Origin: an uncultured Desulfuromonadales bacterium
Lineage (GTDB): Bacteria > Desulfobacterota > Desulfuromonadia > Desulfuromonadales > Geopsychrobacteraceae
Assembly (NCBI GenBank): GCA_945787335.1
Contig: CALZHR010000041.1
Span: forward strand, 1 to 64,000
DNA: 64,000 bases
Reading direction: 5' to 3'
Shown: positions 34,750 through 43,175 of the stretch, in pieces
Position numbering within the stretch: position 1 is the first letter of the stretch
Layout of the letters: the number at the start of each line of letters is the position of its first letter
Program-made: the position numbers and the translations under genes
Notes under the pieces: generated by a model
Database searches by the model: none
What the model was told of the DNA's origin: nothing
The model's input: only the letters and a program-made list of their open reading frames with translations

Positions 34750-36114
34750 ATGAGCTTGAATCACGATTTTCAACCACCCCGCAGTTCTTTTTCACTGAGA
34801 GGCCGCCGGCGCTCCTATCGTCGCCACTTCGTCGGTGGAGTCGTTCTTGTGAGCGTTGCCGTAGTTGCTCTGGTCCTTTTCGGCAGCGGTTCCAGCCCGC
34901 AACTCGAAGCACGGACGACCCCGGTGGAGATCAGCGCATCATCGCAGCCTGCGGCACCGCCACCACCACCGCAGCCGGTCCGCCGCGAGCTGCATAATGT
35001 TGTGCAGCCGGGGGAGACGATCACCGCGCTGCTGGGGAATTTTTTCTCGCCGCAGGAGATCCATACCCTGAACCAGGAGAGTCGCAAGGTCTTCCCCTTC
35101 ACGAAGATTTGCGCCGGGCAACCGTACCTGATCTGCACCACCGACGGTGAATTCGACAAATTCGTTTACGAGATCGACGACGAGGAACAGCTGGTCATCA
35201 GCCGCCTGGAAGATGATACGAAGATGCAGATCGAACCGATCCTCTACGATGTGAAGACCGAACTGGTTCAGGGGACGATCGAGACCAGCCTGTTTGACGC
35301 TGTTCTGGGCATTGGCGAAACCAGTGAGTTCGCTATCGCTCTGGCTGATATTTTTGCCTGGGATATCGATTTTATCCTCGATCTGCGGGTTGGTGATACA
35401 TTTCAGGCATTGGTAGAAAAGCGTTTCCGGGAAGGCAAGCCGGCCGGGTATGGAAAAATTCTCGCCGCGCGTTTCATCAACCAGAAGCAGACCTATCACG
35501 CCTTCCTCTATCAGGATGGTGATCAGCATCCGTCTTACTACGACGAAGATGGCCGCAATGTGAAAAAAGCCTTCCTCAAGGCCCCGCTTTCATTTACCCG
35601 GATCTCTTCCGGCTTTTCCATGAAGCGCTATCATCCGATCACCAAAACCTGGAAGTCTCATCCGGCGATCGATTATGCGGCATCAAGAGGGACTCCGATC
35701 AAGACGGTCGGTGACGGAACCATCACCCGGGCCGGCTACACCAAGGGGAACGGCAACTTTATCGAGATCCGCCACCGCAACGGTTACTCGACCCTTTACC
35801 TGCACATGAAGGGCTTTGCCCGTGGCATGAAGCGCGGCAAGAAAGTCAGTCAGGGGCAGGTGATCGGCTACGTCGGCAGCACCGGCCTGGCAACCGGGCC
35901 GCACCTCTGTTTCCGGATGCGTAAAAATGGCGCCCCGGTCAATCCGAATCGGGTCAAGGTTCCCGCCGCCAAGTCGGTTTCAAAAAAACGCCTGGCCGAG
36001 TTCAAAACCCTGGTCGACGAGCGTTTGGCATTTTTTACCAGCAACGATCCGCCACTGCAGACCGCCGAAGTCAAGGTTGATGACGGAGTGCCGGTTCTGG
36101 AGTCGGCGCAATGA
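34750..36114 (+). CDS. Membrane-anchored M23 peptidase (peptidoglycan endopeptidase)
   Basis: The 454-aa protein has one N-terminal transmembrane segment (about 27-47), a proline-rich linker, a LysM/OapA-like region starting at NVVQPGETITALL, and a C-terminal LytM domain. The metal site is present as SHPAIDYAA and LYLHM; the last motif reads GPHLCFR where many homologues have HxH, a variant known in part of the family. It should cut peptidoglycan cross-links in the periplasm, as MepM does. The ATG at 34750 has no strong Shine-Dalgarno. The stop overlaps the next start by 4 nt although that gene is metabolic. Confidence 0.88.
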   Translation: MSLNHDFQPPRSSFSLRGRRRSYRRHFVGGVVLVSVAVVALVLFGSGSSPQLEARTTPVEISASSQPAAPPPPPQPVRRELHNVVQPGETITALLGNFFSPQEIHTLNQESRKVFPFTKICAGQPYLICTTDGEFDKFVYEIDDEEQLVISRLEDDTKMQIEPILYDVKTELVQGTIETSLFDAVLGIGETSEFAIALADIFAWDIDFILDLRVGDTFQALVEKRFREGKPAGYGKILAARFINQKQTYHAFLYQDGDQHPSYYDEDGRNVKKAFLKAPLSFTRISSGFSMKRYHPITKTWKSHPAIDYAASRGTPIKTVGDGTITRAGYTKGNGNFIEIRHRNGYSTLYLHMKGFARGMKRGKKVSQGQVIGYVGSTGLATGPHLCFRMRKNGAPVNPNRVKVPAAKSVSKKRLAEFKTLVDERLAFFTSNDPPLQTAEVKVDDGVPVLESAQ

Positions 36115-37847
36115 CCGGCTGGCATGGCCGGCTGCTCAATGTTGATCTGACCAGCGGCCGCATCTGGCCGGAAGCTCTTCCCGCCGAGCTGCTGCAGACC
36201 TACCTGGGGGGGCGCGGTCTGGGCGTCCGGCTGCTGCGCGATTACTACCAGCTCGACCCCTTTGCCGCCGAACTCCCGCTGATCTTTGCTGCCGGCCCGC
36301 TCTGCGGCACCGCAGCCCCCACGGCCGCCCGCTTAAGCGTCGTCTCCCGCTCGCCACTGACTGGAACCATCTACGACTGCTCGGCCGGCGGCCGGTTTGC
36401 CTGGCGCCTGAAGGCGGCCGGTTACGATGCGCTGAAGATCGTCGGCCGAAGCAGCAGTCCCGTCGTGCTCAGGGTCCGCCCCGATGGGGGGAAGCTGCTG
36501 CCGGCGGAGAAGCTCTGGGGCGAACCGATCGGCACGACGGTCAAGGCACTTGCCGATCACGGCAGCGTCGCGGCCATCGGCCCGGCCGGAGAAAACCGGG
36601 TGCTCTACGCCAACATCATGATGGGAGAGGGGAACTCGGTCGGCCGCGGTGGCCTGGGCGCGGTCATGGGGGGCAAGAACCTCAAGGCCCTGACCGTCAG
36701 CGGCGAGCAGAAGGTCGCGATCGTCGACCGGCAGCGGTTCGACGAGGCCCGACAGGATATCATCCGGCTGTTCAAGGCTTCACCGGTGATTTTCGGCGAC
36801 CTCGGGATCGCCGAGTACGGTACCCCGGCGCTGGTCGACCTGATGGCGCAGCGGCGCATGGCGCCGACCGAGAATTTCCGCAAAACCATTTTTTCTGCGG
36901 CTGACCACTACTCAGGGCCGGCGATCCGCAAAGCCTACCAACCGAAGAACCACGGTTGCTACGGCTGCCCGATCCAGTGCAAGAAAAGTATGCAGGATGG
37001 CACGCCGCTGCCGGAGTACGAGACGGTCAACCATTTCGGTGCGCTCAACGGCATCGACGACCTGCGTTCGATCGTCAACTCCAACAACCTGTGCAATCAG
37101 CTCGGCATGGACACGATCTCGGCGGCCGCCAGCATCTCCGCCTGGGGTGAGGTCAATGGCCGGTTTCCGCGCGCCGAAGAGATCGGCGCGCTGCTGCAAG
37201 CGATCGCCCGGCGCGAAGGGGAGGGGGAACTGCTCGCCCAGGGGGCAGCCCGGCTGACCCGGCAGCTGGGGCGGCCGGAGCTGAGCATGAGCGTCAAGGG
37301 GCTGGAGCTGCCGGCCTACGATCCGCGCGGCGCCTACGGCATGGCGCTGGCCTATTGCACCAGCAACCGGGGCGGCTGCCACCTGCGGGCCTACCCGATC
37401 TCACACGAAATTCTGCGCAAGCCGGTGCCGACCGATCGCTTCGATTTCGCCGGCAAGGCGCGGATGATCAAGATCGCCGAAGACTGCAACGCCACCATCG
37501 ACTCGCTGGTGGCCTGCAAGTTCTCCTTTTTCGGCGCCAGCCTTGAAGAGTATGCCGAGCTGCTTGCCGCGACCACCGGCGTTGAATACAGCCCGCAGTC
37601 GCTTAAGGAGATCGGTGAGCGGATCTACCTGACGGAACGTTATTACAATCAGCAGCTTGGTTTTTCCGCCGAGCACGACATGCTGCCGGAACGTTTTTTC
37701 AGCGAACCGGGCAGCAGCGGCGACGGCATCGAGGTGCCGCCGATCGAGCGTGCCCGATTCGTCGAGGAACGCGAAAAATATTACCGGATTCGCGGTCTGA
37801 ATGAGCGGGGTGAATTTAACGAAAATTACCTGGAGCGGCAGCCGTGA
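36111..37847 (+). CDS. Tungsten-type aldehyde:ferredoxin oxidoreductase
   Basis: The 578-aa protein has the AOR N-terminal domain (LGGRGLGVRLL, then AGPLCGTAAPTAAR) and the [4Fe-4S] cysteines Cys283, Cys286 and Cys290 in CYGCPIQC plus the distal Cys469 in LVACKF. These bind the cluster next to the bis-pyranopterin tungsten or molybdenum site. It should oxidise aldehydes to acids, or run in reverse, with ferredoxin as partner in the cytoplasm. It overlaps both neighbours by 4 nt, so it is translated together with the class II aldolase-like protein, which could make or remove an aldehyde. Confidence 0.93.
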   Translation: MTGWHGRLLNVDLTSGRIWPEALPAELLQTYLGGRGLGVRLLRDYYQLDPFAAELPLIFAAGPLCGTAAPTAARLSVVSRSPLTGTIYDCSAGGRFAWRLKAAGYDALKIVGRSSSPVVLRVRPDGGKLLPAEKLWGEPIGTTVKALADHGSVAAIGPAGENRVLYANIMMGEGNSVGRGGLGAVMGGKNLKALTVSGEQKVAIVDRQRFDEARQDIIRLFKASPVIFGDLGIAEYGTPALVDLMAQRRMAPTENFRKTIFSAADHYSGPAIRKAYQPKNHGCYGCPIQCKKSMQDGTPLPEYETVNHFGALNGIDDLRSIVNSNNLCNQLGMDTISAAASISAWGEVNGRFPRAEEIGALLQAIARREGEGELLAQGAARLTRQLGRPELSMSVKGLELPAYDPRGAYGMALAYCTSNRGGCHLRAYPISHEILRKPVPTDRFDFAGKARMIKIAEDCNATIDSLVACKFSFFGASLEEYAELLAATTGVEYSPQSLKEIGERIYLTERYYNQQLGFSAEHDMLPERFFSEPGSSGDGIEVPPIERARFVEEREKYYRIRGLNERGEFNENYLERQP

Positions 37848-39019
37848 TCCGGCAGATCGAAAGATATGCCGCCAAGCTGCACGCTGACGGCAGCGCCAGG
37901 CCGGATCGCACCACGCTGCTGGCGCGGGATGATCGTCTGCTTTGCTGGGGCGCGGAAGAGTTGCTGCCCCTCGGCAAAGCGGTGATCGAGCGGCTGAACG
38001 TGATCTCGCTGGTGGTGGCCGAGCCGCAGCTGCCGTTTCTCGAGCTGCTGCTGCGCAGAACTGATCCGGCGACCGCTGAGCTGATTCCGCTCGATACCGA
38101 AACCCGAACCTTTCTGCATGATATCCCGTTGGTGCGCAAAGGAGAGTTCTCCGCCAGCGACCCGCAGCGGCTGGTCGAGCTGCTCGGCCAGCGCAAAGGG
38201 GTTCTGGTCGAAGGGGTCGGGATCATGGCGACCGGCAGCGTGACCGTGGAGCAGGCCTACATCAACTATTCGTCGGTCTATCACGCGATCTTCGTCAAAA
38301 CCTTGTACGATCTGCTCAAAGCGCCGAGTCCGACCCGGGAGGAACTTGCTCTGCTGCGACCTCTCTGGGAGCAGCTGCGTCTGCAGCCGATCGAGGCGCT
38401 GACCGACGACCTGCAGCGCGGCGGGTTGGCCGGGAAGGCGCAGGTCCTCTCCGCCATGCAGCAGGTCGGGGAGCGAACGGTTGCATTAAAACTGGTCGAT
38501 TCATTCTTCGGTAACATTTCCTGTCGCTGCGGTGACCAGTTGTACATTTCGCAGACCGGGGCCAGTCTGGAGAGCTTGGCCGGCTGTATCGATCAGGTCC
38601 CGAACGATAACTCAAGCACGGCCGGGATCACCGCCTCGAGCGAGTTGATCGCGCACCGCGCTATCTTTCGGCAAACCGGTGCGGCAACGATACTGCACGG
38701 GCACCCGAAATTTTCCGTAATTCTCAGTCTGCTCTGTGAGGAAACCGCTTGCCGGATCGCGGATTGTTGGAAAAATTGTGCTAAAATCAGGTATCTGAAA
38801 GATGTTCCGGTGGTTGCCGGTGAAATCGGTGCCGGGGGGATCGCTAAAAACGTTCCACCGGTAATCGGGCAGGAGGGAGTCGCTGTCGTCTATGGGCACG
38901 GGGTGTTTGCCATCGGGGAGGAGGATTTTCATCAACCCCTGCTGGCCATGGTCAACCTGGAAAACTGGTGTCGCGAAGAGTACCTGCGGCGCCTGCAGAG
39001 CTGTTGCCCGCAAATGTGA
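37844..39019 (+). CDS. Class II aldolase/adducin-like protein with extended N-terminal half
   Basis: The 391-aa protein has a C-terminal class II aldolase domain (about 180-380) with SFFGNISCR, a SELIAHRAIFRQT helix and the metal-binding HGHP. The N-terminal half (1-150) also resembles part of the fold, with VLVEGVGIMATGS matching the pattern GVAVVYGHGVFAIGE near the C-terminus, so it may be an internal duplication. Metal ligands are visible only in the C-terminal copy. It starts with GTG overlapping the AOR stop (GTGA). The pairing suggests an aldehyde-yielding retro-aldol step, but the substrate is unknown. Confidence 0.75.
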   Translation: MIRQIERYAAKLHADGSARPDRTTLLARDDRLLCWGAEELLPLGKAVIERLNVISLVVAEPQLPFLELLLRRTDPATAELIPLDTETRTFLHDIPLVRKGEFSASDPQRLVELLGQRKGVLVEGVGIMATGSVTVEQAYINYSSVYHAIFVKTLYDLLKAPSPTREELALLRPLWEQLRLQPIEALTDDLQRGGLAGKAQVLSAMQQVGERTVALKLVDSFFGNISCRCGDQLYISQTGASLESLAGCIDQVPNDNSSTAGITASSELIAHRAIFRQTGAATILHGHPKFSVILSLLCEETACRIADCWKNCAKIRYLKDVPVVAGEIGAGGIAKNVPPVIGQEGVAVVYGHGVFAIGEEDFHQPLLAMVNLENWCREEYLRRLQSCCPQM

Positions 39020-39034
39020 ATCTCAGGAGTCAAA

Positions 39035-40165
39035 GTGAAGCAACCAGAAGACAGCGCTTCGAGCGCCAGCCGGGGCAGGCCACAGCCCTCAGTGATTGAA
39101 ATCTCGAAAAAAGCGCGGCAGAAATTTCGTGCCCGTCGCTATACCGAAGCTCGTGACCTGTTCCGGGTGGGACTGGAGCGGGAACCGGACAACCCTTATC
39201 TGCTCTCCGGAATGGGCGACGCCTGTCGGGAGTCGGGTGATTTCGACGAAGCGGAGCGCTGCTACCGGCGGCTGCTCGATGTTGATCGGAAGAATCTCTT
39301 CGCCCTGCGCGGTTTGGGGGATGTCTGCAAGAAGCTGCAGCGCCATCAGGAAGCGATCCGGCTCTGGAACCAGTACCTCGACCTGCGTCCGCGCGATAAG
39401 CACGTGATGACCCGGATCGCCGACAGCTGCAAGGCGCTGATGCAGTTCGACCGCGCAGATGAGATGTACCGGCAGATTATTCAGGCAGATCCCCGTGACC
39501 GCTACGCCCTGACCGGCATGGCCGATCTGCAGCACCGCATGGGAAATGACGAAGCGGCGATCCGCTATTATGAAAAAGTTCTCGTTTTCGATGAGAATGA
39601 ACTGCATATCCTGACCATCATCGGCAAGCTCTGCTGGCGGATCAACGATTTCGAAAAGGCGGAAAATTTCTTCCGCCGTGCGCTCAAGATCGATCCGCAC
39701 AATCCTTACGCGCTCTATGGGTTGGGGAACTGTTATCGCTGGCATCGGCAATACCGCAAGGCGATCGATATCTGGTGCGAGATCCTCAAGTTTTCCGATG
39801 GTACCCAGGCGCTGCATTCGCGGATGGGGGACGCCTGGGTCAACCTGGGCGACCTTGATGCGGCCGAACCCTGTTACCGGAGGTCCCTCCTGGAGGGATA
39901 TGACCGCTATGCTTATATCGGCCTGGTGCGCCTCTACTGCGATCGGGAGCAATTCGATCAGGCGACCGAAGCCTTCAGCGCGATCATGGCGGCCGAGGAC
40001 AAGCCTTTACTGCAACTGGAGGAGTTGAGCCGGCGCTTTGTCCGCAGCGGTCGCCGCGAGGCCATGTTGCGGTTCTTTCGGCATCTGCTCGCACTCTCCG
40101 AACTTGAGCCGCTGGTTCTGCAGGAGTTGCGGTCCCTGTTGGATAAGCTGGATGGGAACAACTGA
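39035..40165 (+). CDS. Tetratricopeptide-repeat protein
   Basis: The 376-aa protein is made of about eight TPR units, such as YTEARDLFRVGLEREPDNPYLLSGMG with its ANP-like pattern. It has no signal peptide or transmembrane segment, so it is probably a cytoplasmic scaffold. The GTG at 39035 has CAGGAG 6 nt upstream. It follows the aldolase-like gene after 15 nt and is likely in the same operon. It ends with an acidic/Leu-rich tail. Partners are not known. Confidence 0.85.
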   Translation: MKQPEDSASSASRGRPQPSVIEISKKARQKFRARRYTEARDLFRVGLEREPDNPYLLSGMGDACRESGDFDEAERCYRRLLDVDRKNLFALRGLGDVCKKLQRHQEAIRLWNQYLDLRPRDKHVMTRIADSCKALMQFDRADEMYRQIIQADPRDRYALTGMADLQHRMGNDEAAIRYYEKVLVFDENELHILTIIGKLCWRINDFEKAENFFRRALKIDPHNPYALYGLGNCYRWHRQYRKAIDIWCEILKFSDGTQALHSRMGDAWVNLGDLDAAEPCYRRSLLEGYDRYAYIGLVRLYCDREQFDQATEAFSAIMAAEDKPLLQLEELSRRFVRSGRREAMLRFFRHLLALSELEPLVLQELRSLLDKLDGNN

Positions 40166-40195
40166 AGTCCAGCGTTCGCCGGATTCCCCACGCTG

Positions 40196-40795
40196 ATGAA
40201 TTATCTGGCCCACCTCTATTTTTCCGAACCGCGTCCGCTGGCCTGGGCCGGTTCTTTGATGGGCGATTTTGTCAAAGGGACCGTTTCCGATGACTTGCCA
40301 GCCGAATTGGCGCAGCATCTGAGACTCCACCGCCGGATCGATTCGTACACCCAGCAGAATACTCATTTTCAAACCAGCCGTCAGCGTCTCGATCCGAGGT
40401 TCCGTTACGCGCGCAGCGTTCTGGTCGATGTCTTTTACGACCATTTTCTCGCCTGCCGCTGGCAGCAGTTTTCTCCTTGCGCGTTGCTTGGTTTCTCGCA
40501 GCAGGTTTACGCCGGGCTGCAATCCTGCTGGGCTTATCTGCCTCTGCCGTTGCAACAGCAGTTGCCGCGGATGATCGAGCACAACTGGCTTTATTCCTAC
40601 CGCCGGCCGGAAATCGTCGCGCGGGTGTTGCAGCGGCTTGAAGCGCGTTTGCAACATCGCATCCCGCTGGCGGACGGTTTCGGCGAGCTGGCTGTCTGCC
40701 GAGCGCAGCTTGAGGATGATTTCACGGCCTTCATGCAGGATACACAGCAGCTGGTTCAGGGCTGGAAACAGGAGCTGGGAATTATCCATCCCTGA
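40196..40795 (+). CDS. Acyl-carrier-protein phosphodiesterase (AcpH-like)
   Basis: The 199-aa protein matches the ACP phosphodiesterase family over its length: MNYLAHLYFSEP start, GSLMGDFVKG, LHRRIDSYTQ and DVFYDHFLA with metal-binding His and Asp residues of the HD-like fold. It would remove the 4'-phosphopantetheine arm from holo-ACP. It begins 30 nt after the TPR gene. No fatty-acid biosynthesis gene is adjacent. Confidence 0.85.
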   Translation: MNYLAHLYFSEPRPLAWAGSLMGDFVKGTVSDDLPAELAQHLRLHRRIDSYTQQNTHFQTSRQRLDPRFRYARSVLVDVFYDHFLACRWQQFSPCALLGFSQQVYAGLQSCWAYLPLPLQQQLPRMIEHNWLYSYRRPEIVARVLQRLEARLQHRIPLADGFGELAVCRAQLEDDFTAFMQDTQQLVQGWKQELGIIHP

Positions 40796-40828
40796 CATTT
40801 TGCGTTGCTATGATTCGAGGAGGGAAAG

Positions 40829-41515
40829 ATGAGTAAAGACGCCTGGGTTCGTATTCTCCCCTTTGCCGTTTTCATGGGTTTTATCGGGATTCAACAGGGC
40901 CTGGAATGGCTGGTTGAGCAGGGACATGTTGCTCTCTCCGCCCAGCAAATGCTTTACCTGTATCCGGTCAAGGCGTTGGTTGTCGCCGGACTGCTGTTGT
41001 TTTTTCTGCGCCAATACCGCGAGCTGGACTGGTCCGATTTCAAGGATCTCAAGTGGACCGCGGCAAGCGTCGCCCTCGGCCTGCTGGTTTTTGTGCTGTG
41101 GATCAACATGGACTGGGACTTCGCAACCCTGGGCGAAGCTGCCGGGTTCAACCCGAACCTGGTCGCGGATGACACAAGTCGCGCCCTGCTGATCGCCTTC
41201 CGCCTTTTCGGCGCTGCGCTGGTGGTTCCGGTAATGGAAGAGATCTTCTGGCGCTCGTTTCTGCTGCGCTACATCATCGATTCAGATTTTATGGCGGTCA
41301 GGATCGGCACCTATACTCTGGCGTCATTTGCAATCAGTGCGGTGCTGTTCGGGCTGGAGCACAACCTGGTGCTGGCCGGCGTGATGGCCGGGGTGGCCTA
41401 CAACCTGCTGCTCTATAAGACCCGCAGCATCGCCCAGTGTGTGCTGGCTCATGCGGTGACCAACCTGGTTTTGGGGATTTATGTGCTGCAGACCGGCAAC
41501 TGGCAGTTCTGGTGA
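40829..41515 (+). CDS. CPBP-family intramembrane metalloprotease
   Basis: The 228-aa protein has about six or seven hydrophobic helices and all CPBP/CAAX-protease motifs: Glu137-Glu138-x3-Arg142 in EEIFWRS, Phe174-x3-His178 in FGLEHN, and His208-x3-Asn212 in HAVTN. These form the intramembrane zinc-type site. The bacterial substrate is unknown. GAGG and GGAAAG precede the ATG. A clear terminator follows the stop, ending the plus-strand run that began at the M23 gene. Confidence 0.9.
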   Translation: MSKDAWVRILPFAVFMGFIGIQQGLEWLVEQGHVALSAQQMLYLYPVKALVVAGLLLFFLRQYRELDWSDFKDLKWTAASVALGLLVFVLWINMDWDFATLGEAAGFNPNLVADDTSRALLIAFRLFGAALVVPVMEEIFWRSFLLRYIIDSDFMAVRIGTYTLASFAISAVLFGLEHNLVLAGVMAGVAYNLLLYKTRSIAQCVLAHAVTNLVLGIYVLQTGNWQFW

Positions 41516-41540
41516 GCGCCAACGGAAGATCTGAAAAAAG

Positions 41541-41576
41541 AAGACGGCACCCTCATTTGGGACGCCGTCTTTTTTT
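41541..41576 (+). terminator. Intrinsic terminator after the CPBP gene
   Basis: AAGACGGC (41541-41548) pairs with GCCGTCTT (41564-41571), followed by a run of T to 41576. The loop is 15 nt. An A-run on the other side could also give weak minus-strand termination. Confidence 0.85.
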
Positions 41577-41620
41577 ATCGGATCTATAATCAAAACAAAG
41601 GCTGTTGCCACCGCCAAAAG

Positions 41621-41733
41621 TGATTCTCTTTTTTGGTTTTGATCTTCTCTACATCTCTCCGACTCCGCGTTAATGCTTATGATTTTCCTTTGTGTTCCTG
41701 GTGCCTTAGTGGCTAACCTTCTTTTTGGTTATA
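41621..41733. repeat. Dispersed intergenic repeat, copy 2
   Basis: This is the second copy of the element at 3-115, in the same orientation, with scattered substitutions. It ends 11 nt before the stop codon side of the minus-strand radical SAM gene, so it lies just downstream of that gene, as copy 1 does relative to the membrane-protein gene. Confidence 0.8.
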
Positions 41734-41743
41734 TATCCGTTTG

Positions 41744-43081
41744 TTATAGCCCGGCCGGCAGGGGCCAGTCGCTTTCGTAGCCGGGGGGATAGAAGTTCTC
41801 CCGGGTGCGGTTGAAGTACCCGTACTGCAGGCGCGGGACCTCCCGTTTCAGCCGGTCGAGCATCCGTTTCATGCCACTGCCGTGCCCCTCGGCGCCCAGG
41901 CTGTTCCAGTAGAGCAGCGGGTCGATACTCAAGTTGCGCATCTGGATCAGATCGACGCCGGCCGACTCGATCAGCTGCAGCAGCGCCTCGATCTCGTCCT
42001 CGCGGTCGTTGATGCCGGGAAAGACCAGGTAGTTGAGCATGGTGAACAGTCCGTTGCGCTTGGCGCGGTGCACCGCGTCGACGACGTCGGCCAGGCGATA
42101 GCCCTGCGGGCGGTAGTACGCGTTATAGAAACGCTCCTGCACCGAGTTCAGGGAGACGCGGATCGAGTCGATGCCGGCTTCGGCCAGGCGGTCGATCGCC
42201 TCCGGCAGCGAGGCGTTGGAGTTGAAGTTGATCGTGCCGCGGTCGGTCTGGCGGCGCATCTCCCGCACCGCCGCGCAGATGGTGTCGGCCTGCAGGATCG
42301 GATCCCCCTCGCACCCCTGGCCGAAGGAGACAATGGCGTTCTCGGCGCTCTGCAGGTGCGGCACAGCGACTTCGCACAGCTCCTCCACCGTCGGCACGAA
42401 GTTCAGCCGCTCCTGGCTGGAAGGGCAGCAGTCGGGGGCTTCCTGCAGGGAGATGCAGCCGACGCAGCGGGCGTTGCAGGTTGGTGAGCAGGGCAGCGGT
42501 GCTTCCCAGCGACCGAAGAACAGGTTTTTCGCGGCGAAGCAGTGGTAATCGAGGGCGCAGCGGGAGAGCTGTTCGATCAGCCGGTTGTCCGGCTGTGCGG
42601 CGATCCGTTTGCGCACCAGCGGCTCCAGCTTGCGGTCATCGAAGTGCTCCGGCTGCCACTGCCGGTTGCGATCGACCCGCACCGCGGCCACGTAAAACCG
42701 CTCTTCTTCGACGCACCAGCCGACCGCGGTGTACGACCAGAGGGTCAGGTTGACATCCTTCTGCGTGTAGGCGGCGGCCGGTAGCAGGGTGCGGGTGAAT
42801 GCCGGTGTGACAAAGGCCGATACCGCCTGGATTTTTCCGCCTCCCCAGCTGCGCGGCAGATGTTCGGCGACGATCTGCTTGCCGCTGCGGCGGTCGATGC
42901 CGATCGGCGGCGTTCCCGGAATGGTGAACAGCCGGCTGCCTTCCGGCAGCGGGATCAGTTCGTCGGCTTCGGGCCGCCTGATCTGCATGCCGTTCATACC
43001 GGCCAGCAGCAGGTCGGGGTGTTCGAAGACCTCGCCGGTCTCGTCCGCGACCACGGCGAGGATGGTTTTGCGCTTGCTCAT
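41744..43081 (-). CDS. Radical SAM protein of unknown specificity
   Basis: The 445-aa protein has an N-terminal region of about 190 residues without a recognised fold, then a radical SAM domain with Cys202-x3-Cys206-x2-Cys209 (TCNARCVGC) for the [4Fe-4S]-SAM cluster. Another CC pair follows at EAPDCCPSS. FGQGCEGDPIL matches the SAM-binding glycine-rich strand. The start at 43081 has AAGGA 8 nt upstream. It is divergent from a second radical SAM gene 94 bp away. The reaction is not known. Confidence 0.85.
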   Translation of the reverse strand: MSKRKTILAVVADETGEVFEHPDLLLAGMNGMQIRRPEADELIPLPEGSRLFTIPGTPPIGIDRRSGKQIVAEHLPRSWGGGKIQAVSAFVTPAFTRTLLPAAAYTQKDVNLTLWSYTAVGWCVEEERFYVAAVRVDRNRQWQPEHFDDRKLEPLVRKRIAAQPDNRLIEQLSRCALDYHCFAAKNLFFGRWEAPLPCSPTCNARCVGCISLQEAPDCCPSSQERLNFVPTVEELCEVAVPHLQSAENAIVSFGQGCEGDPILQADTICAAVREMRRQTDRGTINFNSNASLPEAIDRLAEAGIDSIRVSLNSVQERFYNAYYRPQGYRLADVVDAVHRAKRNGLFTMLNYLVFPGINDREDEIEALLQLIESAGVDLIQMRNLSIDPLLYWNSLGAEGHGSGMKRMLDRLKREVPRLQYGYFNRTRENFYPPGYESDWPLPAGL

Positions 43082-43175
43082 CGGTTGTTCCTTTCGTTGC
43101 CGGCGGAGCATAGCACAGTTGCTTTTGCGGCGACAATTTCATTGACAAGCTCCGGCCGCACGCTATCCTGCGGCC

